Translations under genes and position numbers: made by a program
Shown: piece after piece, positions 18,531-29,007 of the stretch
Layout of the letters: each line of letters begins with the position of its first letter
Numbering within the stretch: position 1 is the first letter of the stretch
Notes under the pieces: model-generated
Told to the model about the DNA's origin: nothing
What the model saw: only the letters and a program-made list of their open reading frames with translations
Database searches by the model: none
Assembly (NCBI RefSeq): GCF_001401155.1
Contig: NZ_LJRO01000153.1
Coordinates: forward strand, 186,001-250,000
From: Pseudomonas tremae
GTDB lineage: Bacteria; Pseudomonadota; Gammaproteobacteria; Pseudomonadales; Pseudomonadaceae
Length of the DNA: 64,000 nt
Direction of reading: 5' to 3'

Positions 18531-18848
18531 GACGTCTTCCTGTATGAGAGAAGTCATGCACGTAATCATCCAATAGCGCGCACGTGGCACTAACTATCTA
18601 TAGAAAAACCTCTGATGGCTGAGGCCTGGACAATTGAGCGCCAGAAGCGCCTGACCTGCGCTGTACAAGTCGGTATCAGCCGCAGAGTTGCGACGAACCG
18701 TGTGCTCTGGAGCGCCGGTCTGCCGCAACCGCGTGAAATTGCACTTTGACAGCCAAGCAATTCAACAGGTTAAATCGCTTGGCACGCGGACTGCATGGTC
18801 AGTTTTCGCTCTTCCCGCTTTTGTTTCGTTTTCTTTGGAGTACCGCCC

Positions 18849-20591
18849 TTGGACGCCACCACCATCAACAGCCTGTTCCTGATCGGCGCGTTGCTGGTAG
18901 CCGCAAGCATCCTGGTCAGCTCTCTTTCGTCGCGTCTCGGCATCCCGATTCTGGTCATCATCCTGGCAGTGGGCATGGTGGCAGGCGTCGATGGCGGCGG
19001 GATTATCTTTGACAACTATGCAACGGCCTACCTGGTCGGCAACCTGGCGCTGGCGGTTATTCTGCTCGACGGCGGGCTGCGCACGCGGGTGTCCAGTTTC
19101 CGGGTAGCGCTCTGGCCAGCCCTGTCGCTGGCGACTGTCGGCGTCCTCATTACCACCGTCCTGACCGGCATGATGGCCGCCTGGCTGTTCAACCTGAGCG
19201 TCATTCAAGGCTTGCTGATCGGAGCCATCGTCGGTTCGACAGATGCAGCAGCCGTGTTCTCGCTGCTTGGCGGCAAAGGCCTGAACGAGCGGGTAACCGC
19301 CAGCCTGGAAATCGAATCGGGCAGTAACGACCCGATGGCGGTGTTTCTCACCGTGACCCTGATCGGCATGATTGCCAGTGGCCAGACCGGTCTGCACTGG
19401 GGGCTTCTGGGGCACCTGATTCAGGAATTCGGCATCGGCAGCGTCATCGGTCTTGGCGGTGGCTGGATTCTGTTGCAACTGGTCAATCGCATCAATCTGG
19501 CGGCAGGTCTGTACCCGATCCTGGTCATTGCCGGCGGTCTGGCGATCTTCGCGCTGACCAACGCCATTCACGGCAGCGGCTTTCTGGCGGTCTACCTGTG
19601 CGGCCTGGTACTTGGCAACCGGCCAATCCGTAGCCGCCACGGGATCCTGCACATGCTCGACGGCATGGCATGGCTGGCGCAGATCGGCATGTTTCTCGTG
19701 CTGGGCCTGCTGGTCACGCCTCATGACCTGCTCCCGATTGCCCTGCCGGCTTTGGGGCTCGCACTCTGGATGATCCTCGTCGCGCGGCCGCTGTCGGTGA
19801 TGGTCGGCCTGCTGCCCTTCAAGGTATTTCATGGTCGCGAGAAAGCGTTCATCGCCTGGGTAGGCTTGCGCGGCGCGGTGCCGATCATTCTGGCCGTGTT
19901 CCCACTGATGGCCGGGCTGCCCAACGCTCAGCTGTATTTCAACCTGGCGTTCTTTATCGTCTTGGTCTCGCTGTTGCTGCAGGGTACCAGCCTGCCCTGG
20001 ATGGCCAAGCTGCTGAAAGTCACGGTTCCGCCAGACCCTGCCCCTGTTTCCCGGGCAGCGCTGGAGGTACACGTCACCAGCGAATGGGAGCTGTTCGTTT
20101 ACCGCCTTGGCGCCGAAAAATGGTGCATCGGCGCAGCGCTGCGGGAACTGAAAATGCCAGAAGGCACGCGCATCGCCGCACTGTTCCGCGGTCAGCAACT
20201 GCTCCACCCGTCGGGTAGCACAACGCTGGAAGTGGGTGATCTGCTGTGTGTCATCGGCCACGAGCATGACCTTCCGGCGTTGGGCAAACTCTTCAGTCAA
20301 GCGCCGCAGCGCGGTCAGGATCTGCGCTTCTTCGGCGATTTCGTGCTCGAAGGCGACGCACAACTGGGTGAAGTCGCGGCGTTGTATGGTCTGAAACTGG
20401 ATGGCATTGACCCCAATATGCCGCTCAGTCAGTTCATCGTGCAGAAGAACCGAGGCGAGCCGGTGGTTGGCGACCAGATTGAATGGAACGGAACTATTTG
20501 GACTGTTGCCGTCATGGATGGGAACAAGATCCAGAAAGTCGGCGTCAAATTCCCAGAAGGAACCCGCCCGGGTCTCGGTCTGTTCCTTTAA
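18849..20591 (+). CDS. nhaP2: K+/H+ antiporter NhaP2 (CPA1 family)
   Basis: A 580-residue inner-membrane antiporter (usual length ~578). Residues 1-390 hold about 12 hydrophobic segments with [34 protein letters not shown] and [13 protein letters not shown], the acidic ion-binding helix of CPA1 exchangers. The soluble tail (~400-575) contains TrkA-C/CorC-HlyC-like regulatory domains. The start is set at TTG 18849: TTTGGAG lies about 9 bases before it and [16 protein letters not shown] is the conserved N-terminus, whereas the upstream ATG 18795 adds 18 unconserved residues without a ribosome-binding site. It exports K+ in exchange for protons, probably in osmotic or pH control. The MscK-like gene follows 23 bases later. 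Confidence 0.92.
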   Translation: MDATTINSLFLIGALLVAASILVSSLSSRLGIPILVIILAVGMVAGVDGGGIIFDNYATAYLVGNLALAVILLDGGLRTRVSSFRVALWPALSLATVGVLITTVLTGMMAAWLFNLSVIQGLLIGAIVGSTDAAAVFSLLGGKGLNERVTASLEIESGSNDPMAVFLTVTLIGMIASGQTGLHWGLLGHLIQEFGIGSVIGLGGGWILLQLVNRINLAAGLYPILVIAGGLAIFALTNAIHGSGFLAVYLCGLVLGNRPIRSRHGILHMLDGMAWLAQIGMFLVLGLLVTPHDLLPIALPALGLALWMILVARPLSVMVGLLPFKVFHGREKAFIAWVGLRGAVPIILAVFPLMAGLPNAQLYFNLAFFIVLVSLLLQGTSLPWMAKLLKVTVPPDPAPVSRAALEVHVTSEWELFVYRLGAEKWCIGAALRELKMPEGTRIAALFRGQQLLHPSGSTTLEVGDLLCVIGHEHDLPALGKLFSQAPQRGQDLRFFGDFVLEGDAQLGEVAALYGLKLDGIDPNMPLSQFIVQKNRGEPVVGDQIEWNGTIWTVAVMDGNKIQKVGVKFPEGTRPGLGLFL

Positions 20592-20614
20592 ACTGCCAAC
20601 CCACACGTATCATC

Positions 20615-23600
20615 ATGCGACCGGTGTCTATGTTTTCCCTGCGTTCCATTTGTGCTGCCGCACTGTTTGCGCTTTGCCTGTCCACCTTCCCGGCGCTGGC
20701 CGCCGACCCTCCGACCAGCGAGGCTGTGCAGCAAAGTCTCGACAAGATTGCCGACCGCAAGCTGCCTGATGCCGATCAGAAGGCATTGCAGCAGGTACTC
20801 GAACAGACATTGGCGTTTTTAGCCAGCAAGAAAGACAGCGAGCAGAAACTCGAAGCGCTCAAGCAACAACTGGCTCAGGCCCCCAAACAGACCTCGGAAA
20901 ACCAGCGTGAACTGGCCCGCCTGAAAGAAAGCAAAGTGGTGCCCGTCGCCCAGCGCTACGGCGGCCTCGACGTGCCGCAACTGGAGCAGCTTCTCAGCCA
21001 GCGCAGCACCCAGCAAAGTGATTTGCAAAGCGAACTCAACGACGCTAACAGTCTGGCCATCACCGCGCAGACGCGACCGGAACGGGCACAGGCTGAGATC
21101 AGCGCCAATCAGACACGCATTCAGCAGATCAACGCCACCCTCAAAAGCGGCAAGGACAATGGAAAGACAATCAACGCCGACCAGCGCAACCTGCTCAATG
21201 CAGAACTGGCGTCGATCAATGCTCTGAACCTGTTGCGCCGCCAGGAACTGGCCGGTAACAGCCAGCTTCAGGATCTGGGCAATAGCCAGCATGATTTGCT
21301 GACTGAGAAAGTAGCGCGTCAGGAGCAGGAAATTCAGGACCTGCAAACCCTGATCAACGACAAGCGCCGCGCCCAGTCACAGAAAACCGTGGCCGACCTG
21401 TCTCTGGAAGCGCAGAAATCCGGGGGCAGCAGCCTGCTGGCAACCGAGAGTTCTGAAAACCTCAAGCTCTCCGACTACTTGCTGCGCGGTACCGATCGCC
21501 TCAACGAACTGACCCAGCAAAACCTCAAGACCAAGCAGCAACTCGACAACCTGACTCAGACCGATCAGGCCTTGAGCGAGCAGATCAACGTCTTGAGCGG
21601 CAGCCTGCTGCTGTCGAAGATTCTCTACAAACAGAAGCAGTCGCTGCCGCATCTGGAGCTGGACACTGGCCTGGCTGACGAAATCGCCAACATCCGCCTG
21701 TACCAGTTCGACATCAACCAGAAGCGGGAGCAGATGAGCACCCCGAGCGCGTACGTAGAACGCCTGCTGGCTACGCAAGCGCCGGAAAACGTCACCCCGC
21801 AACTGCGCCGAACCCTGTTGGACCTGGCCATCACCCGCAGTGACCTGCTAGAGCGCCTGAACCGCGAACTTAGCGCGTTGCTCAATGAATCCATCACACT
21901 GCAATTGAACCAGAAGCAGTTGACCAGTACCGCTCAGGGCCTGCGCTCCACGCTGGACGAGCAGATGTTCTGGATTCCCAGCAACAAGCCGCTGGACCTG
22001 GAGTGGTTTCAAAACATCTGGCCACGTCTGGAAAAACAGGTCGCGACCCTGCCCTGGACTTCCAGCCTCAGCGAGCTGTCGGACGGCCTGACGCAGCGGC
22101 CGCTGCTGTTTCTGCCACTGTTGCTGCTGATCGGTGTGCTCACCTGGAGACGCAAGGCGCTTTATCAGAAGCTCAACCGGTTGCACGCTGACATCGGTCA
22201 CTTCAAGCGTGACAGCCAGTGGAAAACCCCGCTGGCGCTGTTGATCAACGTGCTGCTGGCCATGCCGGTCGCATTGGGGCTGGCGCTGTGCGGCTATGCC
22301 CTGCAGATCGACGCGCGCGGACAAAACGCCAATCTGGGCGAAGCGCTGCTGCAAATCGCCTTGGCCTGGCTGGTGTTCTACACCGCCTACCGCGTACTGG
22401 CACCCTCCGGCGTAGCGCAGCTGCATTTCCGCTGGGAACCAGCGCAGGTCGCGTTCCTGCGCGGCTGGGTTCGTCGCCTGGGGCTGGTGGTGCTGGCGCT
22501 GGTTGCCGTCGTAGCAGTCGCCGAGCACCAGCCTGCTGCGCTGTCTGACGACGTACTGGGTATCGGCGTCGTACTGACCTGCTACGCGCTGATGACCTGG
22601 CTGCTGGGCCGACTGCTGATCTCAAGCCCGACGCATCACAATGCTTCACTGTTCCGCAAAGCGATTGGCGTGGCATTCACGGCACTGCCCGTCGCGCTGT
22701 TTCTGGCGGTGTGCTTCGGTTATTACTACACAGCACTCAAGCTCAGCGACCGCCTGATCGACACGCTGTACCTGATGATGATCTGGCTGATGGTCGAAGC
22801 CACCTTCGTCCGTGGCCTCGGCGTAGCGGCAAGGCGACTGGCCTATCAGCGCGCACTGGCCAAGCGTCAGGCAGCCAGAGAAAACGGCGACAGCGATATC
22901 CCTGTCGAAGAGCCGAAGCTGGACATCGAACAGGTCAACCAGCAGTCGCTACGCCTGATCCGCCTGGCCTTGCTGGCCGGTTTCGTCGGCGCGCTGTATC
23001 TGGTATGGGCCGAGCTGATTACGGTATTCGCCTATCTGGACAACATCATCCTCTACGAATACACCAGCGGCACCGGCGCCAACATGAGCATGGTGCCCAT
23101 CAGCCTCAGCGACTTCCTCGGCGCCGGGGTGATCATCGTCACCACTTTCGTGCTGGCGGGCAACCTGCCTGGCCTGCTGGAAGTGCTGGTGCTGTCCCGC
23201 ATGAACCTGGCACAGGGCAGCGCCTACGCCACCACTACCCTGCTGTCCTACACCATCGCCGGCATCGGTTTCGTGACCACCCTGTCGACGCTGGGCGTGA
23301 GCTGGGACAAACTGCAGTGGCTGGTCGCAGCGCTGTCGGTAGGCCTGGGGTTCGGCATGCAGGAAATCTTCGCCAACTTCATCTCGGGGATCATGATCCT
23401 CTTCGAACGACCGGTGCGGATCGGCGACACCATCACCATCGGCGCCCTGTCGGGTACGGTCAGCAAGATCCGCATCCGCGCCACGACCATCACCGATTTC
23501 GACCGCAAGGACATCATCGTCCCGAACAAGACCTTCATCACCGGCCAGCTCATCAACTGGTCGCTGACCGACACCGTAACCCGCGTGACCCTCAAACTGG

Positions 23601-24019
23601 GCGTGGACTATGGCTCTGACCTGGACCTGGTGCGTTCGTTACTGCTGCAAGCGGCCCGCGAAAACCCTCGCGTCCTCAAGGACCCGGAGCCCATCGTCTA
23701 CTTCCTGAACTTCGGCGAAAGCACTCTCGACCACGAACTGCGCATGCACGTACGCGACCTGGGCGACCGCAACCCGGTACTCGACGAGATCAACCGTTTC
23801 ATCAACCGCGAGTTCAAGAAGCAGCACATCAACATCTCGTTCCGCCAGATGGAGATCTACCTCAAGAACACCCAAGGCCTGGAATACAAACTGGTGCCAG
23901 CCGAACCCGGCGACAAGAACAGCGCGCCTACCGGGCAAACAACACTGCAACCGGTAGACACCAAAGTGGCACCAGCCACCAAGGACGCGCCAGAGCCGCC
24001 TGAGTTGCGGCTGGACTGA
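20615..24019 (+). CDS. mscK: MscK/KefA-like mechanosensitive channel
   Basis: A 1134-residue member of the large MscS superfamily, similar in length to MscK (~1120). A signal peptide occupies residues ~1-28 (MFSLRSICAAALFALCLSTFPALA), followed by a long periplasmic coiled-coil region (~35-490), about eleven hydrophobic segments (~500-925), and the MscS domain near the C-terminus with pore-lining GLGFGMQEIFANFISGIMILFERPVRIGDTITIG and the vestibule segment IIVPNKTFITGQLINWSL. It opens on membrane tension to release solutes. Two ATGs (20615 and 20630) fit; neither has a clear ribosome-binding site, possibly because it is translationally coupled to nhaP2 23 bases upstream. The pairing of a K+ exporter with a K+-linked mechanosensitive channel suggests shared osmotic control. 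Confidence 0.92.
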   Translation: MRPVSMFSLRSICAAALFALCLSTFPALAADPPTSEAVQQSLDKIADRKLPDADQKALQQVLEQTLAFLASKKDSEQKLEALKQQLAQAPKQTSENQRELARLKESKVVPVAQRYGGLDVPQLEQLLSQRSTQQSDLQSELNDANSLAITAQTRPERAQAEISANQTRIQQINATLKSGKDNGKTINADQRNLLNAELASINALNLLRRQELAGNSQLQDLGNSQHDLLTEKVARQEQEIQDLQTLINDKRRAQSQKTVADLSLEAQKSGGSSLLATESSENLKLSDYLLRGTDRLNELTQQNLKTKQQLDNLTQTDQALSEQINVLSGSLLLSKILYKQKQSLPHLELDTGLADEIANIRLYQFDINQKREQMSTPSAYVERLLATQAPENVTPQLRRTLLDLAITRSDLLERLNRELSALLNESITLQLNQKQLTSTAQGLRSTLDEQMFWIPSNKPLDLEWFQNIWPRLEKQVATLPWTSSLSELSDGLTQRPLLFLPLLLLIGVLTWRRKALYQKLNRLHADIGHFKRDSQWKTPLALLINVLLAMPVALGLALCGYALQIDARGQNANLGEALLQIALAWLVFYTAYRVLAPSGVAQLHFRWEPAQVAFLRGWVRRLGLVVLALVAVVAVAEHQPAALSDDVLGIGVVLTCYALMTWLLGRLLISSPTHHNASLFRKAIGVAFTALPVALFLAVCFGYYYTALKLSDRLIDTLYLMMIWLMVEATFVRGLGVAARRLAYQRALAKRQAARENGDSDIPVEEPKLDIEQVNQQSLRLIRLALLAGFVGALYLVWAELITVFAYLDNIILYEYTSGTGANMSMVPISLSDFLGAGVIIVTTFVLAGNLPGLLEVLVLSRMNLAQGSAYATTTLLSYTIAGIGFVTTLSTLGVSWDKLQWLVAALSVGLGFGMQEIFANFISGIMILFERPVRIGDTITIGALSGTVSKIRIRATTITDFDRKDIIVPNKTFITGQLINWSLTDTVTRVTLKLGVDYGSDLDLVRSLLLQAARENPRVLKDPEPIVYFLNFGESTLDHELRMHVRDLGDRNPVLDEINRFINREFKKQHINISFRQMEIYLKNTQGLEYKLVPAEPGDKNSAPTGQTTLQPVDTKVAPATKDAPEPPELRLD

Positions 24020-24040
24020 GACAACCAACCCGACACGCGT

Positions 24041-24064
24041 CAACCGGGCAACAAAGCCCGGTTG
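24041..24064. terminator. Hairpin between the convergent mscK-like and biotin carboxylase genes
   Basis: CAACCGGGC (24041-24049) pairs with GCCCGGTTG (24056-24064), loop AACAAA. There is no T-run on either side. Its place between two converging genes suggests a shared terminator stem. Confidence 0.5.
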
Positions 24065-24082
24065 TGCGTAACAGCGATTACA

Positions 24083-25816
24083 TCAGGCCTCAACCCGCCC
24101 AATCACCACTTTTGCCTCCAGATACTCGCCAGGTTCCTTGCTCACCTTCAACTGCCCGGCACACGGTGCCAGTATCGATGTCTCCATTTTCATGGCTTCC
24201 ATGATCGCGATTACCTGACCGGCTTCTACCGTCGCTCCGTCCTCGACCGCCCACGCATGCAGATTACCGGCTACTGGCGTAAGCACTGCGTGCGGGTCAG
24301 GCGCGTCTGTAGCTGGCTGACTGGCATCCGTCGGTGCGGCAGAGTTCAGGCTCATGCCATGTAGCAGCGCAGCAGGCAGGCCCAGTTCATGACGTTTGCC
24401 GTCGATTTCGACGAAGGTGCGCAGCACGCCCGGGTCGACCGGTGCGGCATTGCGCGGCGCGATAGTGACGTGTTCGGCGAAGTCGGTTTCGATCCAGCGA
24501 GTGTGTACGGCGAAGGTGCCGGCGGCGGTGAAGTCGTCGTGGTCCATGACGGCACGATGAAACGGCAGCACGGTGGCGACGCCTTCTACCTTGAACTCGG
24601 CCAGAGCGCGACGGGCGCGGCTGATGGCCTGTTCACGGGTTGCTCCGGTGACGATCAGTTTGGCGATCATCGAGTCGAAGTTGGGTGACACTCGCGAGCC
24701 GACTGTCACGCCGGTGTCCAGCCGCACACCCGGTCCGGACGGCGGCTGGAACACGTCGATGGTGCCCGGCGTCGGCAGGAAACCGTTGCCTGCATCTTCG
24801 GCGTTGATACGAAATTCGAAGCTGTGGCCGCGCGGCACAGGCGTGCCGTCGAACGACAGCGGCAGGCCGTCGGCCACGCGCAGTTGCTCGATGACCAAAT
24901 CGATGCCGCTGGTTTCTTCGGTGACCGGGTGCTCCACCTGCAAGCGGGTGTTGACCTCCAGGAACGACAGCGTGCCATCACCGCTGAGCAGGAATTCGAC
25001 TGTCCCGGCACCGACGTAACCGGCCTCGGCACACACCGCTCGTGCGGAATCGTGGATGCGCTGGCGCAGGTCGTCATTCAGGTAAGGCGCGGGTGCTTCT
25101 TCGATCAGCTTCTGGTTGCGACGTTGCAGCGAGCAATCACGGGTGCCGACAACGACTACCCGGCCGTGGCGGTCGGCGATAATCTGCGCTTCGATGTGCC
25201 GAGGGCGGTCCAGAAAGCGCTCGACGAAACACTCGCCGCGGCCAAACGCTGAAACCGCTTCACGCACGGCGGACTCGTACAGTTCGGCAACCTCTTCTAG
25301 CTTCCAGGCCACTTTAAGGCCGCGACCGCCACCGCCAAAGGCTGCCTTGATGGCAATCGGCAGGCCGTACTGCTCGGCGAACGCGACCACTTCAGAGGCA
25401 TCTTTCACCGGGTTTTCGGTGCCTGCCACCAGCGGCGCACCAACTTTAAGCGCGATACGACGGGCCTGAACCTTGTCGCCCAGCGCATCGATGGTGGCTG
25501 GGTCAGGGCCGATCCAGGTCAGACCGGCGTCGATAACGGCCCGAGCAAAATCGGCGCGTTCCGAGAGGAAGCCATAGCCTGGATGGACCGCGTCGGCACC
25601 CGCGCGCGCTGCTACGGCCAGCAGTTTCTCGATACTCAGGTAGGTATCGGTGGGGCGCTCGCCTTGCAGGCCATAGGCTTCATCGGCCTGACGCACATGC
25701 AGCGCGTCGATATCGGCATCGGCATACACCGCCACCGAGGCGACGCCATAGTCACGGCAGGCTCGGGCAATACGAACGGCAATTTCGCCACGGTTGGCAA
25801 TCAGAACCTTTTTCAT
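24083..25816 (-). CDS. Biotin carboxylase with C-terminal biotinyl domain (AccC-like, in the pxp operon)
   Basis: A 577-residue protein fusing a biotin carboxylase (residues ~1-445: [27 protein letters not shown]-grasp [26 protein letters not shown]) to a biotinyl/lipoyl domain (~505-577) with the biotin-attachment Lys543 in MEAMKMET. It would carboxylate its own biotin with ATP and bicarbonate. No acyl-CoA carboxyltransferase gene is nearby; instead the upstream gene, overlapping by 4 bases, encodes KipI/KipA-type domains, which form the carboxyltransferase part of urea carboxylases. Hence a complete carboxylase of non-CoA type is possible. Last gene of a five-gene minus-strand operon. It is similar to acetyl/propionyl-CoA carboxylase alpha subunits, so automatic naming as such could mislead. 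Confidence 0.88.
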   Translation of the reverse strand: MKKVLIANRGEIAVRIARACRDYGVASVAVYADADIDALHVRQADEAYGLQGERPTDTYLSIEKLLAVAARAGADAVHPGYGFLSERADFARAVIDAGLTWIGPDPATIDALGDKVQARRIALKVGAPLVAGTENPVKDASEVVAFAEQYGLPIAIKAAFGGGGRGLKVAWKLEEVAELYESAVREAVSAFGRGECFVERFLDRPRHIEAQIIADRHGRVVVVGTRDCSLQRRNQKLIEEAPAPYLNDDLRQRIHDSARAVCAEAGYVGAGTVEFLLSGDGTLSFLEVNTRLQVEHPVTEETSGIDLVIEQLRVADGLPLSFDGTPVPRGHSFEFRINAEDAGNGFLPTPGTIDVFQPPSGPGVRLDTGVTVGSRVSPNFDSMIAKLIVTGATREQAISRARRALAEFKVEGVATVLPFHRAVMDHDDFTAAGTFAVHTRWIETDFAEHVTIAPRNAAPVDPGVLRTFVEIDGKRHELGLPAALLHGMSLNSAAPTDASQPATDAPDPHAVLTPVAGNLHAWAVEDGATVEAGQVIAIMEAMKMETSILAPCAGQLKVSKEPGEYLEAKVVIGRVEA

Positions 25817-27417
25817 CTGTTATCGGTCTCGTCTGAAGTGGCGGGGCGCACTGGCTCGAAGGCGCTCAGCGGGTTGAAACGAATGCGCGCATTGACCGGA
25901 ATCTGCCCGGCCTTGTCGAGGTGATAGGTGGCAACTGCGCCGATCACCGGGTAGCCACCGGTCAGCGGGTGGTCAGCCAGGAACAGCACCGGCTGGCCGC
26001 TGGGCGGCACCTGAATGGCGCCAACCGTGGTGCCTTCGCTGGGCAGTTCGCCACTGACGGCACGCTCCAGCGACTGCTCGCCCGCCAGGCGGATGCCGAT
26101 CCGGTTGGATTGCGGCGTCACCAACCAGGTCTGTTGCGCCAGCAGTTGCTGGGCATCGGCGGTGAACCAGTCGCTGCGCGGGCCCATGACCACATCCAGG
26201 GTGATGATCTGATCATTACGCGGCATCTCGAAGGCCGTTTGCTCGGCAGTCGATACTGCAAGGCCGCCGGTTTTGCGCTTGAACCCCAGCCGATCACCGG
26301 CTGCCAGCGCTGCGGGACCAACCTGCGCCAGTGTGTCGGTAGACAGGCTGCCGAGCACTGGTTCATGCACAAAACCACCCCGAACGGCCAGGTAGCTGCG
26401 CAGCCCGGCACTGGGCGAGCCGATGCTGACCTGATCGCCGCTCTGCAAAGAAAATGGCGCATAAAGCGGCGGCTGCAACTTTTGCCCATCGGCCGTCAAC
26501 ACGTCGACGATGAGTTGCGCACCTGTGACCGCAACAACTGTCTGGCCCTCACACGTGAACGTCAGGCCGCCCATGAGAATTTCCAGGCAAGCAGTTGCCG
26601 GATCATTGCCAACCGCGCGATTGGCCGCACGCAGTGCGCCACGGTCCAGCGCGCCAGAAGCCGAAACGCCCTGCCCGGCCTGACCGGGACGGCCCAGGTC
26701 CTGAAACAGGGTTTGCAGGCCCGGCGTGACGATGTGCAGATAGTCTTCGGTGACCGTTGAAACCTGCCGACGGACTGGCGCAGGCACCGAAACACCGGCC
26801 ACGGGCAGAGGACCCGCGTCTTGAAAGCGCACCCGATAACCGGGCTGAAGCAAGGCTGGCTCGTCCCGGCCCAGGTCCCACATCGTCGATGGGGTCACAC
26901 CAATGATCTGCCAACCACCAGGGCTGGCCTGTGGATAAACACCGCTGAAACCACCCGCCAATGCCACCGCGCCAGCCGGAATGCGGGTACGTGGCGTACT
27001 GCGGCGTGGCACCACGAAGCCCGCGCCGCCGCTCAGGTATGCGAAACCGGGCGCAAAGCCGCAGAACGCAACGTTGTAGTCGCTGCCAGTGTGGCGCTTG
27101 ATCACTTCGTCGATGCTGATATCCAGCTCGCGGGCGACGTCGGCCAGGTCTTCGCCATTGTAATGCACGGGTATTTCAATGAGCTTGCCGGGCTCGCGAG
27201 CGGTGCCGCGGATGTCACGTGAGGCAATCTGCGCCGCCAGCGCATCGAAACCGATGGCGGAAGGACGAAAATGCACCAGCAGTGTTCGGGCCGCCGGGAC
27301 GATCTCCTCAACGCCAGCGACAGGCTGCTGCTGCAGTGATTCGAACAGCGCAAGAGTCTCGTCCAGATTCGACAGTTCAACCAGCAGCGCGTCCAGGTTG
27401 GCCGGGTAGAAACGCAT
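25813..27417 (-). CDS. PxpB-PxpC fusion (5-oxoprolinase / urea amidolyase-type KipI-KipA protein)
   Basis: A 534-residue fusion. Residues ~1-215 are a KipI/PxpB domain ([49 protein letters not shown], then [38 protein letters not shown]). Residues ~225-525 are a KipA/PxpC domain ([62 protein letters not shown]). In many bacteria these are two genes that, with PxpA, hydrolyse 5-oxoproline to glutamate using ATP. The same two domains form the carboxyltransferase half of urea carboxylase. It lies 9 bases after the UPF0317 gene and overlaps the biotin carboxylase gene by 4 bases. Confidence 0.9.
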   Translation of the reverse strand: MRFYPANLDALLVELSNLDETLALFESLQQQPVAGVEEIVPAARTLLVHFRPSAIGFDALAAQIASRDIRGTAREPGKLIEIPVHYNGEDLADVARELDISIDEVIKRHTGSDYNVAFCGFAPGFAYLSGGAGFVVPRRSTPRTRIPAGAVALAGGFSGVYPQASPGGWQIIGVTPSTMWDLGRDEPALLQPGYRVRFQDAGPLPVAGVSVPAPVRRQVSTVTEDYLHIVTPGLQTLFQDLGRPGQAGQGVSASGALDRGALRAANRAVGNDPATACLEILMGGLTFTCEGQTVVAVTGAQLIVDVLTADGQKLQPPLYAPFSLQSGDQVSIGSPSAGLRSYLAVRGGFVHEPVLGSLSTDTLAQVGPAALAAGDRLGFKRKTGGLAVSTAEQTAFEMPRNDQIITLDVVMGPRSDWFTADAQQLLAQQTWLVTPQSNRIGIRLAGEQSLERAVSGELPSEGTTVGAIQVPPSGQPVLFLADHPLTGGYPVIGAVATYHLDKAGQIPVNARIRFNPLSAFEPVRPATSDETDNR

Positions 27418-27426
27418 GAGCCTCTC

Positions 27427-28224
27427 CTATACGTGGTAGTAGCTGTCGGGAATATCGGTAATGAACATGTGGCCCGGCGCGTGGGAAATGGCAAACGGCA
27501 CACGGGATGCCATGACCACCGCTTGTGGCGTTACACCACAGGCCCAGAACACCGGAATCTCGCCAGGTTTGATGGTCACCGCATCGCCGAAATCCGGACG
27601 CGCAAGGTCGCTGATGCCGAGCCGTTCAGGCTCACCGACATGCACTGGCGCGCCATGCACTCCGGGATAGCGTCCGGTTATTCTGGCCGCTTCTGCAACG
27701 CGGTCTGCTGCGATGGGACGCATCGACACCACCATGTTTCCCTGCAAGCGGCCGGCGGGCCTGCAGATACGATTGCTGCGATACATCGGCACGTTGCAGC
27801 CCTCGCTGATGTGTCGCACATCGATCCCGGCGTTCATCAGGTCGGTCTCGAAGGTGAAGCTGCAACCGATCAGAAAACTGACCAGATCACTGTGCTGAGC
27901 CCATATCTCGCGGGCGTCGCTGATTTCTTCGGCCAATTGGCCATCGCGCCAGACCCGATACAGCGGCAGGTCGGTGCGCAAGTCAGCATGTTCGGCAAGT
28001 AACGTGGTGTAGCTGCCGGGTTCGGTCACGTCCAGCACCGGGCAGGCTTGCGGGTTGCGCTGAGCGAACAGCAGAAAGTCATAGGCCCAGTCGCGTGGCA
28101 GTGTGATCATGTTGCATTGGGTCAACCCAGGCGCCTGGCCAGCAGTCGGCGAGACAAACCCTTCGCGGTAACGGGTACGGGCTTCGATGGCCGCCTGGCG
28201 GGCGTGTTGCAGTGTGCTGTTCAT
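27427..28224 (-). CDS. UPF0317 / DUF1445 putative hydro-lyase
   Basis: A 265-residue protein of the YcsI/UPF0317 (DUF1445) family, full length for the family (~260-270). Characteristic stretches: [55 protein letters not shown] N-terminus, [31 protein letters not shown], and [37 protein letters not shown]. The annotation 'hydro-lyase' is a family label without proof. A homologous domain is part of mammalian D-glutamate cyclase (DGLUCY), which makes 5-oxo-D-proline; that fits its place between pxpA and pxpBC in this operon (2-base and 9-base gaps). Confidence 0.9.
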   Translation of the reverse strand: MNSTLQHARQAAIEARTRYREGFVSPTAGQAPGLTQCNMITLPRDWAYDFLLFAQRNPQACPVLDVTEPGSYTTLLAEHADLRTDLPLYRVWRDGQLAEEISDAREIWAQHSDLVSFLIGCSFTFETDLMNAGIDVRHISEGCNVPMYRSNRICRPAGRLQGNMVVSMRPIAADRVAEAARITGRYPGVHGAPVHVGEPERLGISDLARPDFGDAVTIKPGEIPVFWACGVTPQAVVMASRVPFAISHAPGHMFITDIPDSYYHV

Positions 28225-28226
28225 GA

Positions 28227-28991
28227 TCAGCCTCGACTGAATGCGCGGACGGTAACGCCTGCTTCGTGCAAGCGGTCTTTCAGGATGCGGGCAATATTTA
28301 CCGCGCCGGGGCTGTCGCCATGTACACAGATCGAATCAGCTTGCAGGCTGATCTCGCTACCGTCCTCGGCTTCGATGATGCCCTCGCGCACCAGGCGCAG
28401 CATGCGATCGGCGATCAGGCCGGCGTCGTGAAGTACGGCACCGGGCCGCGAGCGAGACACCAGCGTGCCTTCGACGGTATAGGCTCGGTCGGCGAATGCT
28501 TCGGCGACGCAAGACAGGCCCGCCTCCCGCGCCCAGCCGAGCAAGGGTGAATTGGCCAGGCACACAAGCTTCAGCGTGGGGTCAATGCGCAACAACGCCT
28601 GAATGACCGCCGCTGCCTGACGCTGATCGCCAGCAATGGTGTTATATAGCGCGCCGTGGGGTTTGACGTAACTCACGGTTGTTCCGGCGCTGCGGGCCAG
28701 GCCTTGCAATGCGCCGATCTGGTAGATGACATCGGCCATCAACTGATCGGTCGGAATGTCCATGTTGCGACGGCCAAATCCGACCAGGTCCGGATACGCC
28801 ACGTGAGCACCGACCGAGACGCCGCGTGCGGCAGCGGCTTCAAGGGTGCGCAGGATTCCGGCCGGGTCGCCGGCATGAAAGCCACACGCCACATTGGCGC
28901 TGCTGACCACATCGAGAATGGCCTCGTCGTCGCCCATGCTCCAGGCGCCGAAGCTTTCGCCGAGGTCACTGTTCAGGTCTATCGCAGGCAT
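28227..28991 (-). CDS. pxpA: 5-oxoprolinase subunit PxpA (LamB/YcsF family)
   Basis: A 254-residue LamB/YcsF protein beginning [26 protein letters not shown], the conserved opening of PxpA. Further family segments are [40 protein letters not shown] and [15 protein letters not shown] 28991 has GGAG 8 bases upstream; the open frame upstream adds 13 residues without a site. With PxpB and PxpC it cleaves 5-oxoproline (pyroglutamate) to glutamate with ATP. Gaps of 16 bases to the NRAMP-like gene and 2 bases to the UPF0317 gene indicate one transcript. Confidence 0.93.
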   Translation of the reverse strand: MPAIDLNSDLGESFGAWSMGDDEAILDVVSSANVACGFHAGDPAGILRTLEAAAARGVSVGAHVAYPDLVGFGRRNMDIPTDQLMADVIYQIGALQGLARSAGTTVSYVKPHGALYNTIAGDQRQAAAVIQALLRIDPTLKLVCLANSPLLGWAREAGLSCVAEAFADRAYTVEGTLVSRSRPGAVLHDAGLIADRMLRLVREGIIEAEDGSEISLQADSICVHGDSPGAVNIARILKDRLHEAGVTVRAFSRG

Positions 28992-29007
28992 TTGCTGTTC
29001 TCCGAAA

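Noticed and set aside
18531..18848. Possible hrp box upstream of the ADP-ribosyltransferase toxin gene
   Set aside because: A GTGG occurs near 18584 on the plus strand, but no GGTTCC lies at the required spacing, so no HrpL promoter can be claimed.
18762..20606. A 614-codon open frame antisense to nhaP2
   Set aside because: Low-complexity Gln/Asp/His-rich translation with no domain; a shadow of the antiporter gene.
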